A stretch of 64,000 bases of DNA, from positions 1-64,000 of the forward strand of contig CAMXCT020001700.1 of the NCBI GenBank assembly GCA_947184155.2, written 5' to 3'. Of this stretch, positions 33,166 through 45,021 are shown piece after piece. Position 1 is the stretch's first letter. Each line of letters begins with the position of its first letter. Source of the DNA: Cladocopium goreaui (taxonomy: Eukaryota; Sar; Dinophyceae; Suessiales; Symbiodiniaceae). Under the pieces are notes generated by a model that saw only the letters and a program-made list of their open reading frames with translations, had not been told where the DNA came from and did not search any database. Made by a program: the position numbers and the translations under genes.

Positions 33166-33565
33166 GGGGTGGGTTGGAATGGAGTGGGGTGGGGATGTTA
33201 ACGTTCCCTCGACCATGTTCCCTCGACCATGCACAAGATGTTGATGCTACGCTCATATGGGGTGCATGGGGTGGGGTGGGGATGTTAACGTTCCTTCGAC
33301 CACGTTCCCTCGACCTTGCGCAAGATGTTGATGCTACGATCACATTGGGTGGGGTGGGGATGTTATAACGTTCCTTCGACCACGTTCCCTCGACTTTTCG
33401 CAAGATGTTGATGCTACGCTCACATAGGGTGGGGTGGGGTGGGGGGATGCTAACGTTCACCCGGCTTTGCACAAGACTTTGATGCTGCATCAGTGGTGTG
33501 GGGTGGGACGGGGCGATGATAACGCTCATTCGACCTTGCGCAAGACTTTGATGCTGCGCCCAAGA
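33166..33565. repeat. Tandem repeat, about 80-95 bp, four to five units
   Basis: Each unit has ggtggggatg, taacgttcc, ctcgacc and caagatgttgatgctacg. Units differ by indels. 32753-33165 shows no gene. Confidence 0.8.
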
Positions 33566-33594
33566 TGATCTAATTGTCATGGTTTAAGGTGGGG

Positions 33595-33750
33595 TGGGGT
33601 GAGGTGGGTGCATTTTGCAGCAATTTGCTAGGATTCTGTTAGAGCTGTTCGTTCTCACAAGATTGCGGGAACTGTGCATTTTGCAACGGTTTGTTAGGAT
33701 TCTGTTTGAACTGTTGGTGCAACCAAAAGTGCTGGAACTGCGCATTTTGA
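33595..33750. repeat. Tandem repeat, about 75 bp x 2
   Basis: gcattttgcagcaatttg and gcattttgcaacggtttg begin two related units, with a third partial start at 33739. Confidence 0.7.
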
Positions 33751-33767
33751 ACTGATCATACCAATAT

Positions 33768-33860
33768 TGTTGTTGTTGTTGTTGTTGTTGTTGCTGTTGC
33801 TGTTCTTGTTCTTGTTCTTGTTCTTGTTCTTGTTGCTGTTGCTGTTGCTGTTGTTGTTGC

Positions 33861-33891
<31 letters not shown>

Positions 33892-33952
33892 GGTGGTGGT
33901 GGTGTTGGTGGTGTTGGTGTTGTTGGTGTTGTTGGTGTTGTTGGTGTTGTTG

Positions 33953-33984
<32 letters not shown>

Positions 33985-34073
33985 GGTGTTGTTGCTGCTG
34001 TTGTTGCTGCTGCTGCTGATAATGCTGATAATGCTGATAATGCTGATGATGATGATGATGATGATGATGATCC
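33768..34073. repeat. Trinucleotide array (GTT/GCT/GGT, then GAT)
   Basis: About 300 bp of TTG, TTC, TGG and TGC triplets passing into TGATAA and GAT units. Poly-Leu/Val and poly-His/Gln frames are artefacts. Confidence 0.95.
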
Positions 34074-34117
34074 CGTCGTCGAACTCTTCCAGAAGCGGGG
34101 CAAATGGTGGGAGTTGA

Positions 34118-34170
34118 TCGTAATTTTACTATTGAAACCCATGGTGACTTGGGGATTCCCCATGACTTAA
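34118..34170. repeat. Inverted fragment of dispersed repeat family B
   Basis: ttactattgaaacccatggt is the reverse complement of the start of the repeats at 20692 and 21451. It adjoins gacttggggattcccc, suggesting that this is a mobile-element end. Confidence 0.55.
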
Positions 34171-37100
34171 GAACCCCCCGGGTGCAGCTGCGAAACCCTC
34201 GCCCTCTGTCAGTGTCTCGCAGCTCCAAACGTTCGGAGACCCAGGGCTGGACCTACCCCAAAAGGCCATCGTGGGGGCGAAGTTGGCTGTCCAGAATAAT
34301 CATCTTAAACCATGGTTTATTAGTTAGGGGAACCCTCCAAATGGTGATAGTATATGATAATGTGATACTTCATTGGATCAATATAACAATAATGATTCAT
34401 CCAGGGTTGAAATGAAGTCTGAATTAGATCAACAACTACCAGTATGGTAGCCGCTACACCAAAACTGTCGCCGTGAAATGACAATATCGAAAAGCAACAA
34501 AGAAAAGGTCAAGATCCTCACACTTCATGCGTTGCATTTATCTTGTTTGTTGCTGCGAATATCCCCTTGAACCAGGACGTTTACCCAACCCCTGGCCAAC
34601 TGAAGCGCCCCAAATGGGTCCTCGGGTGGCTCTGGAAGGCTCTCGCCAGCTCCAATCCACTGCGAGCGTGCAAGGTTGGTGGCTCAGGAAGAGGTCTATG
34701 TCTGTGCTTGCAGATCCCACAATTCGGACCCCTTCCGAGCGTGAATGTCCATGTTGAAAGGTCAATCTTTTAGTGTCCATCCAAGCCAGCGAAAACCAGG
34801 GGTTCGTCGTGTATCCCCTTTCTTTTAGCATCGGTGTACCTCTCGCTCGTAGCACGGCGACAAACATTTCAAATCTGGGCTCTCCATAGTGCGGCACAAT
34901 GTTGCGAATCCCAACAAAAATATGTAGGTTTCTCCAAAAATGATGGATCACTGAGTATCCTAAAATGGCTACATGCAGAACATGCAGAAATTCTATGGTA
35001 AATCAAATCATGGGACTTTGTACCCGATTTTCAGAGAAACTTCTTGTGCCATGAGTCTTCTGCTGAACAAACTTTCTGAGTCTTTCAACAGGCTCTCTTG
35101 AGAAGAAAGCAAAAATGGGCAGCGGAGAAGAACGCCAAATTCAGAAGCTGCAAATGTAATGACTCGTCTCAGACTCGTCTCTATCAGAAATATTCAGAAT
35201 GCCATCTACCTACAGCTTCATCAGATCCCTCTGGTCGTCAAAGAAGTCACGCACTCTCTGGCTCCAAAGAGCACAGCTTCTGCCGCGGCAACTTTTGCGC
35301 CAAAGTTGGCTGCTGCCCTCTTTGTCCAGCTTGAGATGCCAATGCCTTTCCGGTCGTGACTCTGCTCGAATTTGGCGCCCGCAAATCAAAAGGTGGTCGT
35401 TATGTCCAGCGCCGAAATCCACTTTGCTGCCGGACAGATGCCACGGAACATTCTGGTGTTGTTTGCTCGTGGAGCCAACACCCAGGGGCGCCTGCCCCGA
35501 ACAAGACAACACCCTTGCCGGTGGGTCAAGATGTGATGCAGATCGCAGCATTGGAGACCTAGAAACTTCTGCACTGAAAACGAACCAATGTTGCCATGTT
35601 GCATGGCTTTGGCCTGCTGATAGTGATTTTTCTTTGCCATTTCCTTGATCCCACTCCAAGGAGTGTAGCCTCTCGCCATTGACTCGGTCGATGACGCATG
35701 GATCTCAGAGGGTCCTGGGAGGTGACACAAATCTGATCTGTACTTCGCTCTCGAAAATCCAAATTTCTGCCGGTCAGCGCCAGTGGGCACGTCTGCAGCT
35801 GTCTGTAAGTCTGAAAATTCTTTAAGCCATACTGCCATACAGCATGATGAAGTTTTAGGTCCCAAAACACATGCCCACCTCGGTTGGGGGTCCGGAAGTG
35901 GCCCCCATCCTTTGATGAGACCAGGAGGGAGTCCTGGGTATGGCGCCCTAAGACACCCTGGTGTGACTGGGTTTCCTTAGGAATATCGCCATACCCTGTT
36001 GAAATCTCCTTAAATTCGAGAGTCGTCGCACGTGTTTTTCCAGCTAAGATACTTTTGCTCCAGCTGACATCATGCACCACCGGAAGCATAAAGTCATCAG
36101 AGGATACAAAAAGCTGAGAAGTATGGTGCCAACAGTTTCGTTCCAAAATTTGAGTTAGACGATTAGACACAAATGTGAACTTCTTTGGCCCGAGGTGTGA
36201 TGGACCAGATCTTGGGATGAGTAAGACTCAACCGTGCAAGGCGCAGCAAGGCGCAGGCCGAGGTCAGCCCCCAGTGTTTCCCCAACAACACTCACAAGTT
36301 GGCAGGTTGCAACAGCCACATTTCAGAAACACCAGAAACACATAGAAACACCCCAATCAGCAGATCTTTGGGGCCCCTCGTTTTGTCGGGTTGAATCTGG
36401 AAAGCATCACACTTTCCAGGCCATGCATTCGGGAGACCACAACTCAGTTGCACATCACTGCTCACCGAGTTGTCCGAGTTCAGAAATGGGTCAGAAAGCC
36501 AACCGTGGAGGTTGTATGGTGACCTCGCTGCCAAACTTTCCGAACAAAATCCAGCGGTTTTCCAGTGAAATTTCCAGCATGGGGGCCATGGGCTGCCAGT
36601 AAGACCCCAGACTCCAGTTGGTTCCTCCACTGTGATGACTGGACCTTACCAGGGCGCATTCAGGACTGAATCAGGTTTGATACGGTCAGAGAACTGCATT
36701 GGCAGAGGATATTGAATTGCAACTATTGAAGTTGTGTTTTTTTCTTGCATATTCCGTAGTCGCCGTAGTCTCATCTCGTGTAAATGAATGTTGCCAATAG
36801 AAGTTTGCAAACAAGTTGGCACTCGAAAAATCCAACAACTGGGAAAGCATCCTGGTTGGTCAAAAACCTGGTACCATCGTGAAAAGAAAATCGCAAATGT
36901 CAATGGATGTGCCTCCCACCATGTTTGGCATTGGTCAAATCATTCTGGGAAACCATCCGATTCTGGGAGCTGATTCCAAATTCCACAAAAAACGTGGGAA
37001 ATTTTACAGGAAACATCAGGAAACGCTCCTTTCTGGGAGCTTCAAAGCCGGCATTTCCCGCAAGCACCAAGCACCCGGCCCGTCATCTTCTGGCTCCCGG

Positions 37101-37925
37101 CCGCTCCATTCGGGGGAATGGGCGTCCTGTCAGTGGGGATAGTGGTGGCTCAGAGGAAGATAAATATCCCATGGCCCATAGGCACAATGGGGTGAATAGT
37201 AGTTTTATAGATATGTGTGTTCTCTGCCATAACAACCCATAGGGATATATTTGTATGTCCATGTATCATTTATCCCATAGTTTTTATTTGGCCCAACAAA
37301 TAATGGAGATCATTGGAGGTCTTGGATCAAGAACAATAAGTGGAGATACACAAACTATTTCTGGGGAGGCTCATGTGAGACTCTGGAAACTGATGCTTGA
37401 ACGTTCATGCTGAAAATGACCAGCTTTGCTGGTGCATCGGAACCCCTATTTTGGCCAATACCAAACTGGTCGCTAGCTTCCCAAGCTGCCAGAAGTCTGT
37501 TCCATGGGGTCAAACGCTCAAACTAGATGGACAGGATGCCAGCTGCTGCAAATTCCACACCGGCGAATCAAACCAATGTGGTAAAACTAAGGCCATAAAC
37601 ACCCAATTTTTGATGGTTAATACTCATCCATTGTTGGTAAAATTGTCAGGACGGTTTATGACATTGGGTATACCACATTTTACTCAAAAAGTTGATAGGG
37701 GAAACCCTACTCTGTTGAAGTGGGACCCATTTGGAGATTCTCTAAGGAAACCGGTGGAACGTGGAAAGCCCCGCGTTCAAGTCCTGCAAGGATGCTCTGA
37801 ACTCCATGTCCAACTTGTCACGACCTGAATCCAGTGTCCAAGTTCCACATGCCACTAATGTGGTAAAGCCGGGGCCATAAACCATCCCCGATTTCACGCA
37901 ATTGGAGGGTTACTGTTGGGTTTAC
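34171..37925. other. Intron-like DNA with unresolved coding-like blocks
   Basis: No gene could be assembled. The most protein-like minus-strand blocks are at about 34,840-34,940 (GIRNIVPHYGEPRFEMFVAV before a GAG|GTACAC donor), 35,240-35,345 (AAANFGAKVAAAEAVLFGAR) and 37,700-37,820 (SILAGLERGAFHVPPVSLEN). At 35.2 kb the plus strand is also open, so strand is uncertain. Confidence 0.3.
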
Positions 37926-38058
37926 CACACTATCAACATAGTCTAGAACAATAAAGTGAACAAACACGTCCAGCCCTTGGTTCCCTGATTGTTGAAAAGC
38001 CAGCAATCGCTCGGGCTCTTGGAACCTGCACCAAGCAAATTCCGCCTGACGGAGACAC
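37926..38058 (-). CDS. Orphan coding exon, unknown family
   Basis: 133-nt block with acceptor ggtag and donor GTG|GTAAAC, encoding CLRQAEFAWCRFQEPERLL and NQGLDVFVHFIVLDYVDSV. Strongly protein-like but not recognised. The acceptor lies inside a copy of the MITE end motif (taccctctggt at 38060), so the element may have supplied the splice site. Confidence 0.4.
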
Positions 38059-38189
38059 CTACCCTCTGGTGATATATCCATGGCACCATGGGTGCAGCTT
38101 GGTCACCCCTGACCGCCACATAAACAGCTCGTCTCTACAGGGCTGCCTTCTTCAAAACAGCTATGCACGATCAAGATCCGGAAAAAAAA

Positions 38190-38665
38190 GGAAATGGACA
38201 AGATAGATGGCATAGATTAGATAGATGAGATAGAACAGAAAAGACAAGATCAGATAAGATAAAGTAGAATAAGACAAGGCAAGAAAAGACGGGTAGATAG
38301 GATGGATAGATGGATAGATGGATAGATAGATAGATAGATTAGAAAGATAGATACATAGATACATAAATAGATGGATGGATAGATGGATGGATGGATAGGT
38401 GGGTGGTGGGTGGACAGATGGATAGATGGATGGATAGATAGATAGATAGATAGATAGGATTGGATTAGATTAGATTAGGTTAGATTAAGATAAGAAAAGA
38501 TAAGATTAAGATTAAGATTAAGATAAGATCAGATAAACTAAGATCAGATACAGTAGATGTTAAAAGATGAAAAAAAACTGAATATAGAATAGATAAACTA
38601 GATAAGATAGATCAGATAGATAAGATAGACTAAATAGATAAGATAGACTAAATAGATAAAATACC
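38190..38665. repeat. GATA/GATTA simple-sequence array
   Basis: Mixture of gata, gatg and gatta repeats with short unique interruptions. 38,666-38,960 is unique but shows no convincing gene. Confidence 0.9.
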
Positions 38666-38959
38666 CGGCGGACCTGGCACCGGCCCATGATTGTCCAAAA
38701 ATTGTTGTTTCGCTGTGGCGCCAGCGCGATTTCATGTGGCAAACGACCATCAAAAAAAAACATCCGCTTTACTGTGGCTTGCAACCCTTGCAGGGTTTTG
38801 TGCTGCAAAACCCGACGAACGAACAAAGTGGCCTTTTCTCTTCACCGCATGAGAGATCTTACAGCTTCGCCAGTTGCGGTCAGCAAGTCGAAGCCAGTGT
38901 GTTCCCATCTCCATTGTTGACTTCGAATGTACTTGAACAACAAACCATTGCGTTTGCCT

Positions 38960-39770
38960 TGTGTTTACCCCATGCGTAGCGTAGCATCACATCATGTCTT
39001 GCAGTACTGACGAATGATATCACGCCCCACCCCACCCCACCCCACCCCATGCGTAGCGTAGCATCGCATCATGTCTTGCAGTAATGACGAATGATATCAC
39101 ACCCCACCCCACCCCACCCCATGCGTAGCGTAGCATCGCATCATGTCTTGCAGTACTGACGAATGATATCACACCCCACCCCACCCCACTCCATGCGTAG
39201 CGTCGCATCTCATCATGTCTTGCAGTACTGACGAATGATATCACAACCCATCCCACCCCACCCCATGCGTAGCGTAGCATCGCATCATGTCTTGCAGTAC
39301 TGACAAATGATATCACACCCCACCCCATGCGTAGCGTAGCATCGCATCATGTCTTGCAGTACTGACGAATGATATCACACCCCACCCCACCCCACGCGCA
39401 GAGTTGCATCCCATCATGTCTTGCAGTTCTGACGATTGATATCACACCCCACCCCACCCCACCCCATGCGTGGCGTAGCGTAGCATCACATCATGTCTTG
39501 CCAGTACTGACAATGATATCCAGCCCACCCCACCCCCCCCCATGCGTATCGTAGCATCGCATCATTTCTTGCAGTACTGACTGAATGATATCACACCTCA
39601 CCCCACCCCCACCCCCCCCATGCGTAGTGTCGCATCGCATCATGTCTTGCAGTAATGACGAATGATATCACAATCCACCCCACCCCACCCCATGCGTAGC
39701 GTAGCATCGCATCATGTCTTGCAGTGTTGACGAATGATATCACACCCTACCCCACCCTAACCCCATTTTG
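38960..39770. repeat. Minisatellite, about 65-70 bp unit, about 12 copies
   Basis: Units contain catgcgtagcgtagcatcgc, atcatgtcttgcagtactga and cgaatgatatcacacc, separated by a variable (CACCC)n tract. Confidence 0.9.
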
Positions 39771-39794
39771 TGGGCCGGTAAAAGGTCCGTCTGC

Positions 39795-39864
39795 ATAAAA
39801 TAGATAAGATAGATAAGATAGATAAGAAAGAAAGAAAGAAAGAAAGAAAGAAAAAAAAAGAGAC

Positions 39865-39958
<94 letters not shown>

Positions 39959-39959
39959 C

Positions 39960-39994
<35 letters not shown>

Positions 39995-40002
39995 TAGATA
40001 GC

Positions 40003-40037
<35 letters not shown>

Positions 40038-40865
40038 GTAGTAGGTAGGTAAGTCGGTATCTAGATAGGTAGGTAGAGAGATAGAGATAGAGAGATAGAG
40101 AGATAGAGAGATAGAGAGATAGAGAGATAGAGAGATAGAGAGATAGAGAGATAGAGAGATAGATAGAGAGATAGACAGATAGTTAGATAGGTAGATAGAT
40201 CAATCGATCGATAGATTGATAAATCGATAGATCGATAGATGGATAGATGAATAGATGCACAGATGGACAGATGGACAGAAGGACAGAAGGACAGACAGAT
40301 GGACAGATGGATAGATGGGTAGATAGATGAGTAGATATATATATATATATATACGTATATATATATATGCATGCACGCACGCACGCACGCATGCATGCAT
40401 GCATGTGTGTGTGTGTCTGTGTGTCTGTGTGTCTGTGTATGTATGTATGTATGTATGTATGTATGTATGTATGTATGTATGTATGTATGTATGTATGTAT
40501 GTATGCATGTATGCATGCATGCATGCATGCATGGATGCATGCATGCATGCATGGATGGATGGTATGGTATGGTATGATATGATATGGTATGGAATGTATG
40601 GAATGTATGGAATGTATGGAATGTATGGAATGTATGGAATGTATGGAATGTATGGAATGTATGGAATGTATGGAATGTATGAATGTATGAATGTATGAAT
40701 GTATGAATGTATGGATTGTATGGAATGTATGGAATGTATGGAATGTATGGAATGTATGAATGTATGTATGAATGTATGAATGTATGTTGTATGTTGTATG
40801 TATGTGTATGTATGTGTATGTATGTGCACGTATGTATTATGTATGTATGTACATATATATTAATA
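39795..40865. repeat. 1-kb microsatellite block (GATA, GAGATA, GTAT, GGAATGTAT)
   Basis: Successive blocks: (gata)n 39865-40035, (gagata)n 40075-40165, mixed gata/gacag 40165-40330, (ta)n and (gcac)n 40335-40395, (gt)n and (gtat)n 40400-40540, then a (ggaatgtat)n array 40590-40760. Long open frames here are artefacts. Confidence 0.95.
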
Positions 40866-41202
40866 TATATATAGGTAAATGTCAGTAGTTCACAGCAAAA
40901 TAGATGGTAAGCTGCTAGCTGGGAAAAAATCTGCCAGGTATTCCCTCAGCTTGCGACGGAACAAAATCTCAACAAGAGTTGTCCGAATGATCTTGGGCTG
41001 CTCGCGCACCTTAAAAAATCACCAGAGGAAATAATATCAGTTTCTCAAGTAAAGTTGATGGATGTCAAATGACTTAATACCAAAAATTGGTTTTAAGGTA
41101 ACCATCAATCATTGAGAATTGAGACTTAATCACAAAAATATATCATGAAGCATTACCAGTCGGAACATCACCAACAGAAATAAGCAGGAATCCCAATTGT
41201 TC

Positions 41203-42118
41203 CTTGCACAGGCTGAAAGTAGAACTTGAAATGGACCATGTTGGGATCAGTAGAGCCATGGGTAGTGGCACTTTTTTCTCAGGACCGGGCATCGTTGAAC
41301 TTTGAATCAGAGATGATCCAAATGCTCCCAGGCTCAAAAGGCAGAGTCACCAAGCGATTGGCGATGCTGTCCTGTCCAGCAACCAATCCAAACCCAACAA
41401 ACTATTTTCATGGATCAGGATTGAACCTTTAAACACAATTTGACTTTGTTGGCTCTAAGTCACAAAGCCAATGCTAGATGCTTGAGGACTCAAGTATTAA
41501 GGCAAAAAGAAGGTAAAGGCCAAGAATTGCAACTGAAATCACTACAAAATACCAACAATCAAGCGTTCACATCATACTTTTTTGGCAGGAATACATCCCA
41601 AGCACTACATCCCCCATGCAGCACCAAGCCCAACGTTTCAACGTGAACCGCTCCTCCCATTGAATCGAAGGTCCGCAGTCTTTCAACTGCCGACGATCCT
41701 CGGAAACCGCGATAAACCCAGCAAATCCCAGCAGTACACCCAATTTTGGGTGGCTTATGTGTGTATATATATATATATTTATTTATTTATTTATTTATTT
41801 ATTCATTTATTTGTTTACTTATTTATGTACTGTAATTATATATATATCTATACAACGTATGTCCGGTAAAGATGTGGGTTATGATTGGGTTTATTAAATG
41901 CTTATTTTTCACATCAAAATCAAGCTTTGAAACTGTCAACGTTGGCGCCTTCACGAACTTGTACTCGATGTGGATCAACTGCTGAGGATTGGTATCCGCT
42001 TCTCCACCTGAGGCTTCAACCGGTGTGCACCAACAGCTCCACCATAGAAACTGAGCACTGGACTATCACCACTAGACACCACTTCCGGCTCTTCTGGTAT
42101 CACAGAAGCATCCCTGAC
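41203..42118 (-). CDS. Spliced gene of unknown family, three exons
   Basis: Exons 42008-42118 (VRDASVIPEEPEVVSSGDSP, SFYGGAVGAHRLKPQ; donor CAG|GTGGAG), 41286-41371 (LVTLPFEPGSIWIISDSKF; donor CG|GTCC) and 41203-41270 (ATTHGSTDPNMVHFKFYFQ). The last two join exactly in phase (CG+T), and 42008-42118 ends in phase 0, as required by 41371; an exon between them may be missing. The distal His and beta-strand pattern loosely recall 2-oxoglutarate oxygenases, but this is a guess. The exon at 43069-43133 may belong to the same gene. Confidence 0.45.
41760..41855. repeat. AT and (TTTA)n microsatellite
   Basis: (ta)n followed by about 14 attt units, in an intron of the minus-strand gene model. Confidence 0.9.
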
Positions 42119-43068
42119 CTTGGTTATAAATGATGTCTCAAATGATATAAATGGTGCAACCAGGGTTCCACGGTAGGGGTGCTGCACAGAAAAATCAAAA
42201 ATTGGCTCACATGTTTGGGGGAAGTCTGAAGGAAACCATGGTCTTTGCACTGAAAAAAGAGGAAATCCCGGAAATCCCGTATTTTTCAAATCATCCACTC
42301 ATATCACATATCTCTCTCAAAGTGAAGCAAGCTGAAGCGCTCGTTTTGCCGAGTTCCCCTGCAATTCGTGGGCTTGCGATGGAGTGGCCAGGAGTGTCTA
42401 AATCCTGGCAACAAAAAGGAAATCTCAGGATCATCTGCAGCACCCTCCAAACCCTTTATGGGGAAAACATCATGGAACTGTCATCCTGGGAATGACTAAC
42501 CCAATCGGCCTGGGAACGGCAAAGTGAGGCAGAAGAATCGCTGGTCCCCGGCCTCAAGTTTCACTGTGCCGCACTAAACTGGGGCCAGGTTTCACTCTTG
42601 AAACAGACCCTAGGTCACTAGGGGGATACCTCCGTTTATGGCAGTTTCAACGGGGAAAATGATGACAAACTCTTAGATATTTCGGGATACCCTAGTTCCA
42701 AAGAATTCCAACACGCTCGTCACGAGGGCTGAGTGCCAGGCGAGACCCACACTGGTGCCAGCCTCAGCTCAGGCATCTGCTCAGTTGGAGACCACGACTA
42801 CATCGCTAACATCACCCAGTGCCCAACATCGCCCAGCAGGGATACAATGAAGCACCTGTGCGAAGCTGCCTCGGGTGGCGAAAGTTCAAGGCTTGTCCTT
42901 TTTTTCAGACAAAGAATGGAGAACCTACGGTCTAAAATTATAGAGTTGAGTTTTGAAACATCATTTTCCAAACGCGGGTTTCTCCCCATGGTTTTTCCAC
43001 ATCGTTTAACGCGAATTTTGCACCGAGGATGGGGCAAACCAGATGTGTAGCAATCCCAAGCACCAAGC

Positions 43069-43133
43069 CTTCGAAAAAAGAGCTGGACGGAAGCGAACTG
43101 CCACGCCAGGGTGGAATCGTCGGGGACATGAAA
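43069..43133 (-). CDS. Orphan coding exon upstream of the 41-42 kb gene
   Basis: Acceptor acttacccccag; the donor is probably CGAAG|GCTTGG, a GC donor. It encodes FHVPDDSTLAWQFASVQLFF. Unknown family; strand and type of splice sites match the neighbours. Confidence 0.4.
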
Positions 43134-44842
43134 CTGGGGGTAAGTGGCAATGCCTCCGATGTAACATGTTGTGACTATCCAAAAATACGATTTTAACATA
43201 TTTAAACCATGAAATATGGAGATTTACCCCATGATACAGTCTTGAACGCCCATGACCACGCCGCATCTCCGTTGACCCCTTCGCTTGCGCGCAGCTCGAC
43301 GTCCCATGGGTTCCCAGACTCTCCACGGGCTCCAACGACTGTCACCATCTCCCCTCATGGACAGTTTGATCATGTCCCTATTTCGTAGCAATATGTAGCA
43401 ATAGTAATGGTGAAAACATGGTTCCACCATCATATCTCCATCATGAAAAAATTGATGCCAATAGCAATGATAACGCCATCGTATAGTGTCATCATGGCAT
43501 TTTCATGCATTCTCTACACTTAGAATGAGAATGGCTATCAGCGATGATGACACTAATTAAATATTTATGACTAGTATCACAATCCTTCACTATGGTTTTT
43601 TGTAGGTTTCTTGATGGTCAAATACCCGTTCTTGGTTCCCATGTCTCCTTCGGCGTATCTTGCCTTATTCCCATGGCCGAATCGGGAACCAGGAATCGGG
43701 AACCAAGGACCGTTTTGTTGGCCCCCACCAACACTTCAGAAAGGGAAAACCATGGAAAACCACAATCAATGTAGGCAAATTGAAAACTCGCTACAACTAT
43801 ATATATATAATTATATATATATACACGTTCCATTTCCGGCTCCTAAGCAAAATTGTCGTCGCTGATTCGGGAAATCTGGTGGCGACAAAATGCACAGCTT
43901 CAGCACCACTGCTGACATTCATGTGATTGAACACCAGTACAGGTAAGAGTGGGGGGATATCACAACCACAACAATCACAACAACCAGCACAACAACAACA
44001 AGAAGAAGAAGAAAAAGAAGAAGAACAAGAACAAGATCAAGAACAAGAAGGAGAAGAAGAAGAAGAACCACTACAATTACTACAATGGAATAGAGGTGGA
44101 TATGGCAACTGATCATTTCATATGTAAGAACACATTTGAAAGTCAAGACAAGTTTGCCCAAAAACAGGGTATCCCAAAATCCAATGGCTAATCGCAAATT
44201 TCCTGTGAAAATGACAATAAATAAGGTATTCCCAATTATGGACACACTCAAATACAGACGTTATGATATTGTTGATCATAAAGCTATACATACATATAGA
44301 TATATACATACATATATATATATATATATGTTCCATTAAGTCGCCAGTACTATGTGTTTTATACCCGCCAAGTTCATTGCTAATCCAGTTTTGGAGTTTC
44401 AGTTTTGTGACCCCTTGGTTCAGACTCACGAGCCTCGTATCTGCATGTCGCAGCTCAAATAGCACTCCGATACGGCCCATCTCGCCTCAGTGCTGCGGCA
44501 CTGGTGGGGAGCTCCCATATCGAATGGATACATGCATAAGAGTATGTGTATATATATATATATATGTGTATTATGAATATTTAACTGCTCTGTGTAGGTA
44601 TATACAGAGTGTGTGTGTGTGTATACATAAATAAATAAATAAATAAATAAATATATATATATATGATCACTCAGCATCACATACTGTAATCCCCAAGCAT
44701 GAACTGGGCATTGCTTCAGGTTTTCTCCCTCTGAATGGTGCACCGTAAGAAGAAGCTACCAATGAAATAAAGACACCAGCAAATCTCGGACCAAATTTTG
44801 AGCCGAGACTGGAACCATTTCGAGATATGTACCTCAGCTGCC
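43134..44842. other. No gene recognised; AAG/AAC and AT microsatellites
   Basis: An (aac)/(aag)n tract lies at 43965-44075; (ta)n microsatellites at 43798-43825, 44312-44330, 44550-44568 and (taaa)n at 44625-44663. The plus-strand block at 43605-43720 follows a ttttttgtag acceptor but has no recognisable product. Confidence 0.4.
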
Positions 44843-45021
44843 TCAGTTTCCAACTGTTAGCATGTGTTTGTTCACCATGTCCTGTGTCCAAGAACAGCAC
44901 TTTCACGGGCTGCCCCACAACTTACCAGGTGTCCTGGAGAGTCCAAAAAGCACGGTGTGGCGGTGTCCTTTTTTCTCACAGCTTTTTGAGTGTCACACCA
45001 AGCTTTATGTTTGGGTTCGCA
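44843..45021 (-). CDS. Two small exons of an unknown gene, possible C-terminus
   Basis: Exon 44926-45021 (acceptor cttgacctgcag, consensus donor CTG|GTAAGT) encodes CEPKHKAWCDTQKAVRKKDT then ATPCFLDSPGHL. It joins in phase 0 to 44843-44881 after the acceptor cttggacacag, giving DMVNKHMLTVGN and TGA. Cysteine- and lysine-rich, not recognised. Confidence 0.4.

Noticed and set aside
38960-39770. CRISPR-like repeat array
   Set aside because: The spacing is not repeat-spacer: the whole unit repeats, the only variable part is a CACCC run, and the setting is eukaryotic.
40061-40829. Frames of His/Thr/Ile or Tyr/Met/Cys repeats
   Set aside because: GATA/GTAT microsatellite translations.
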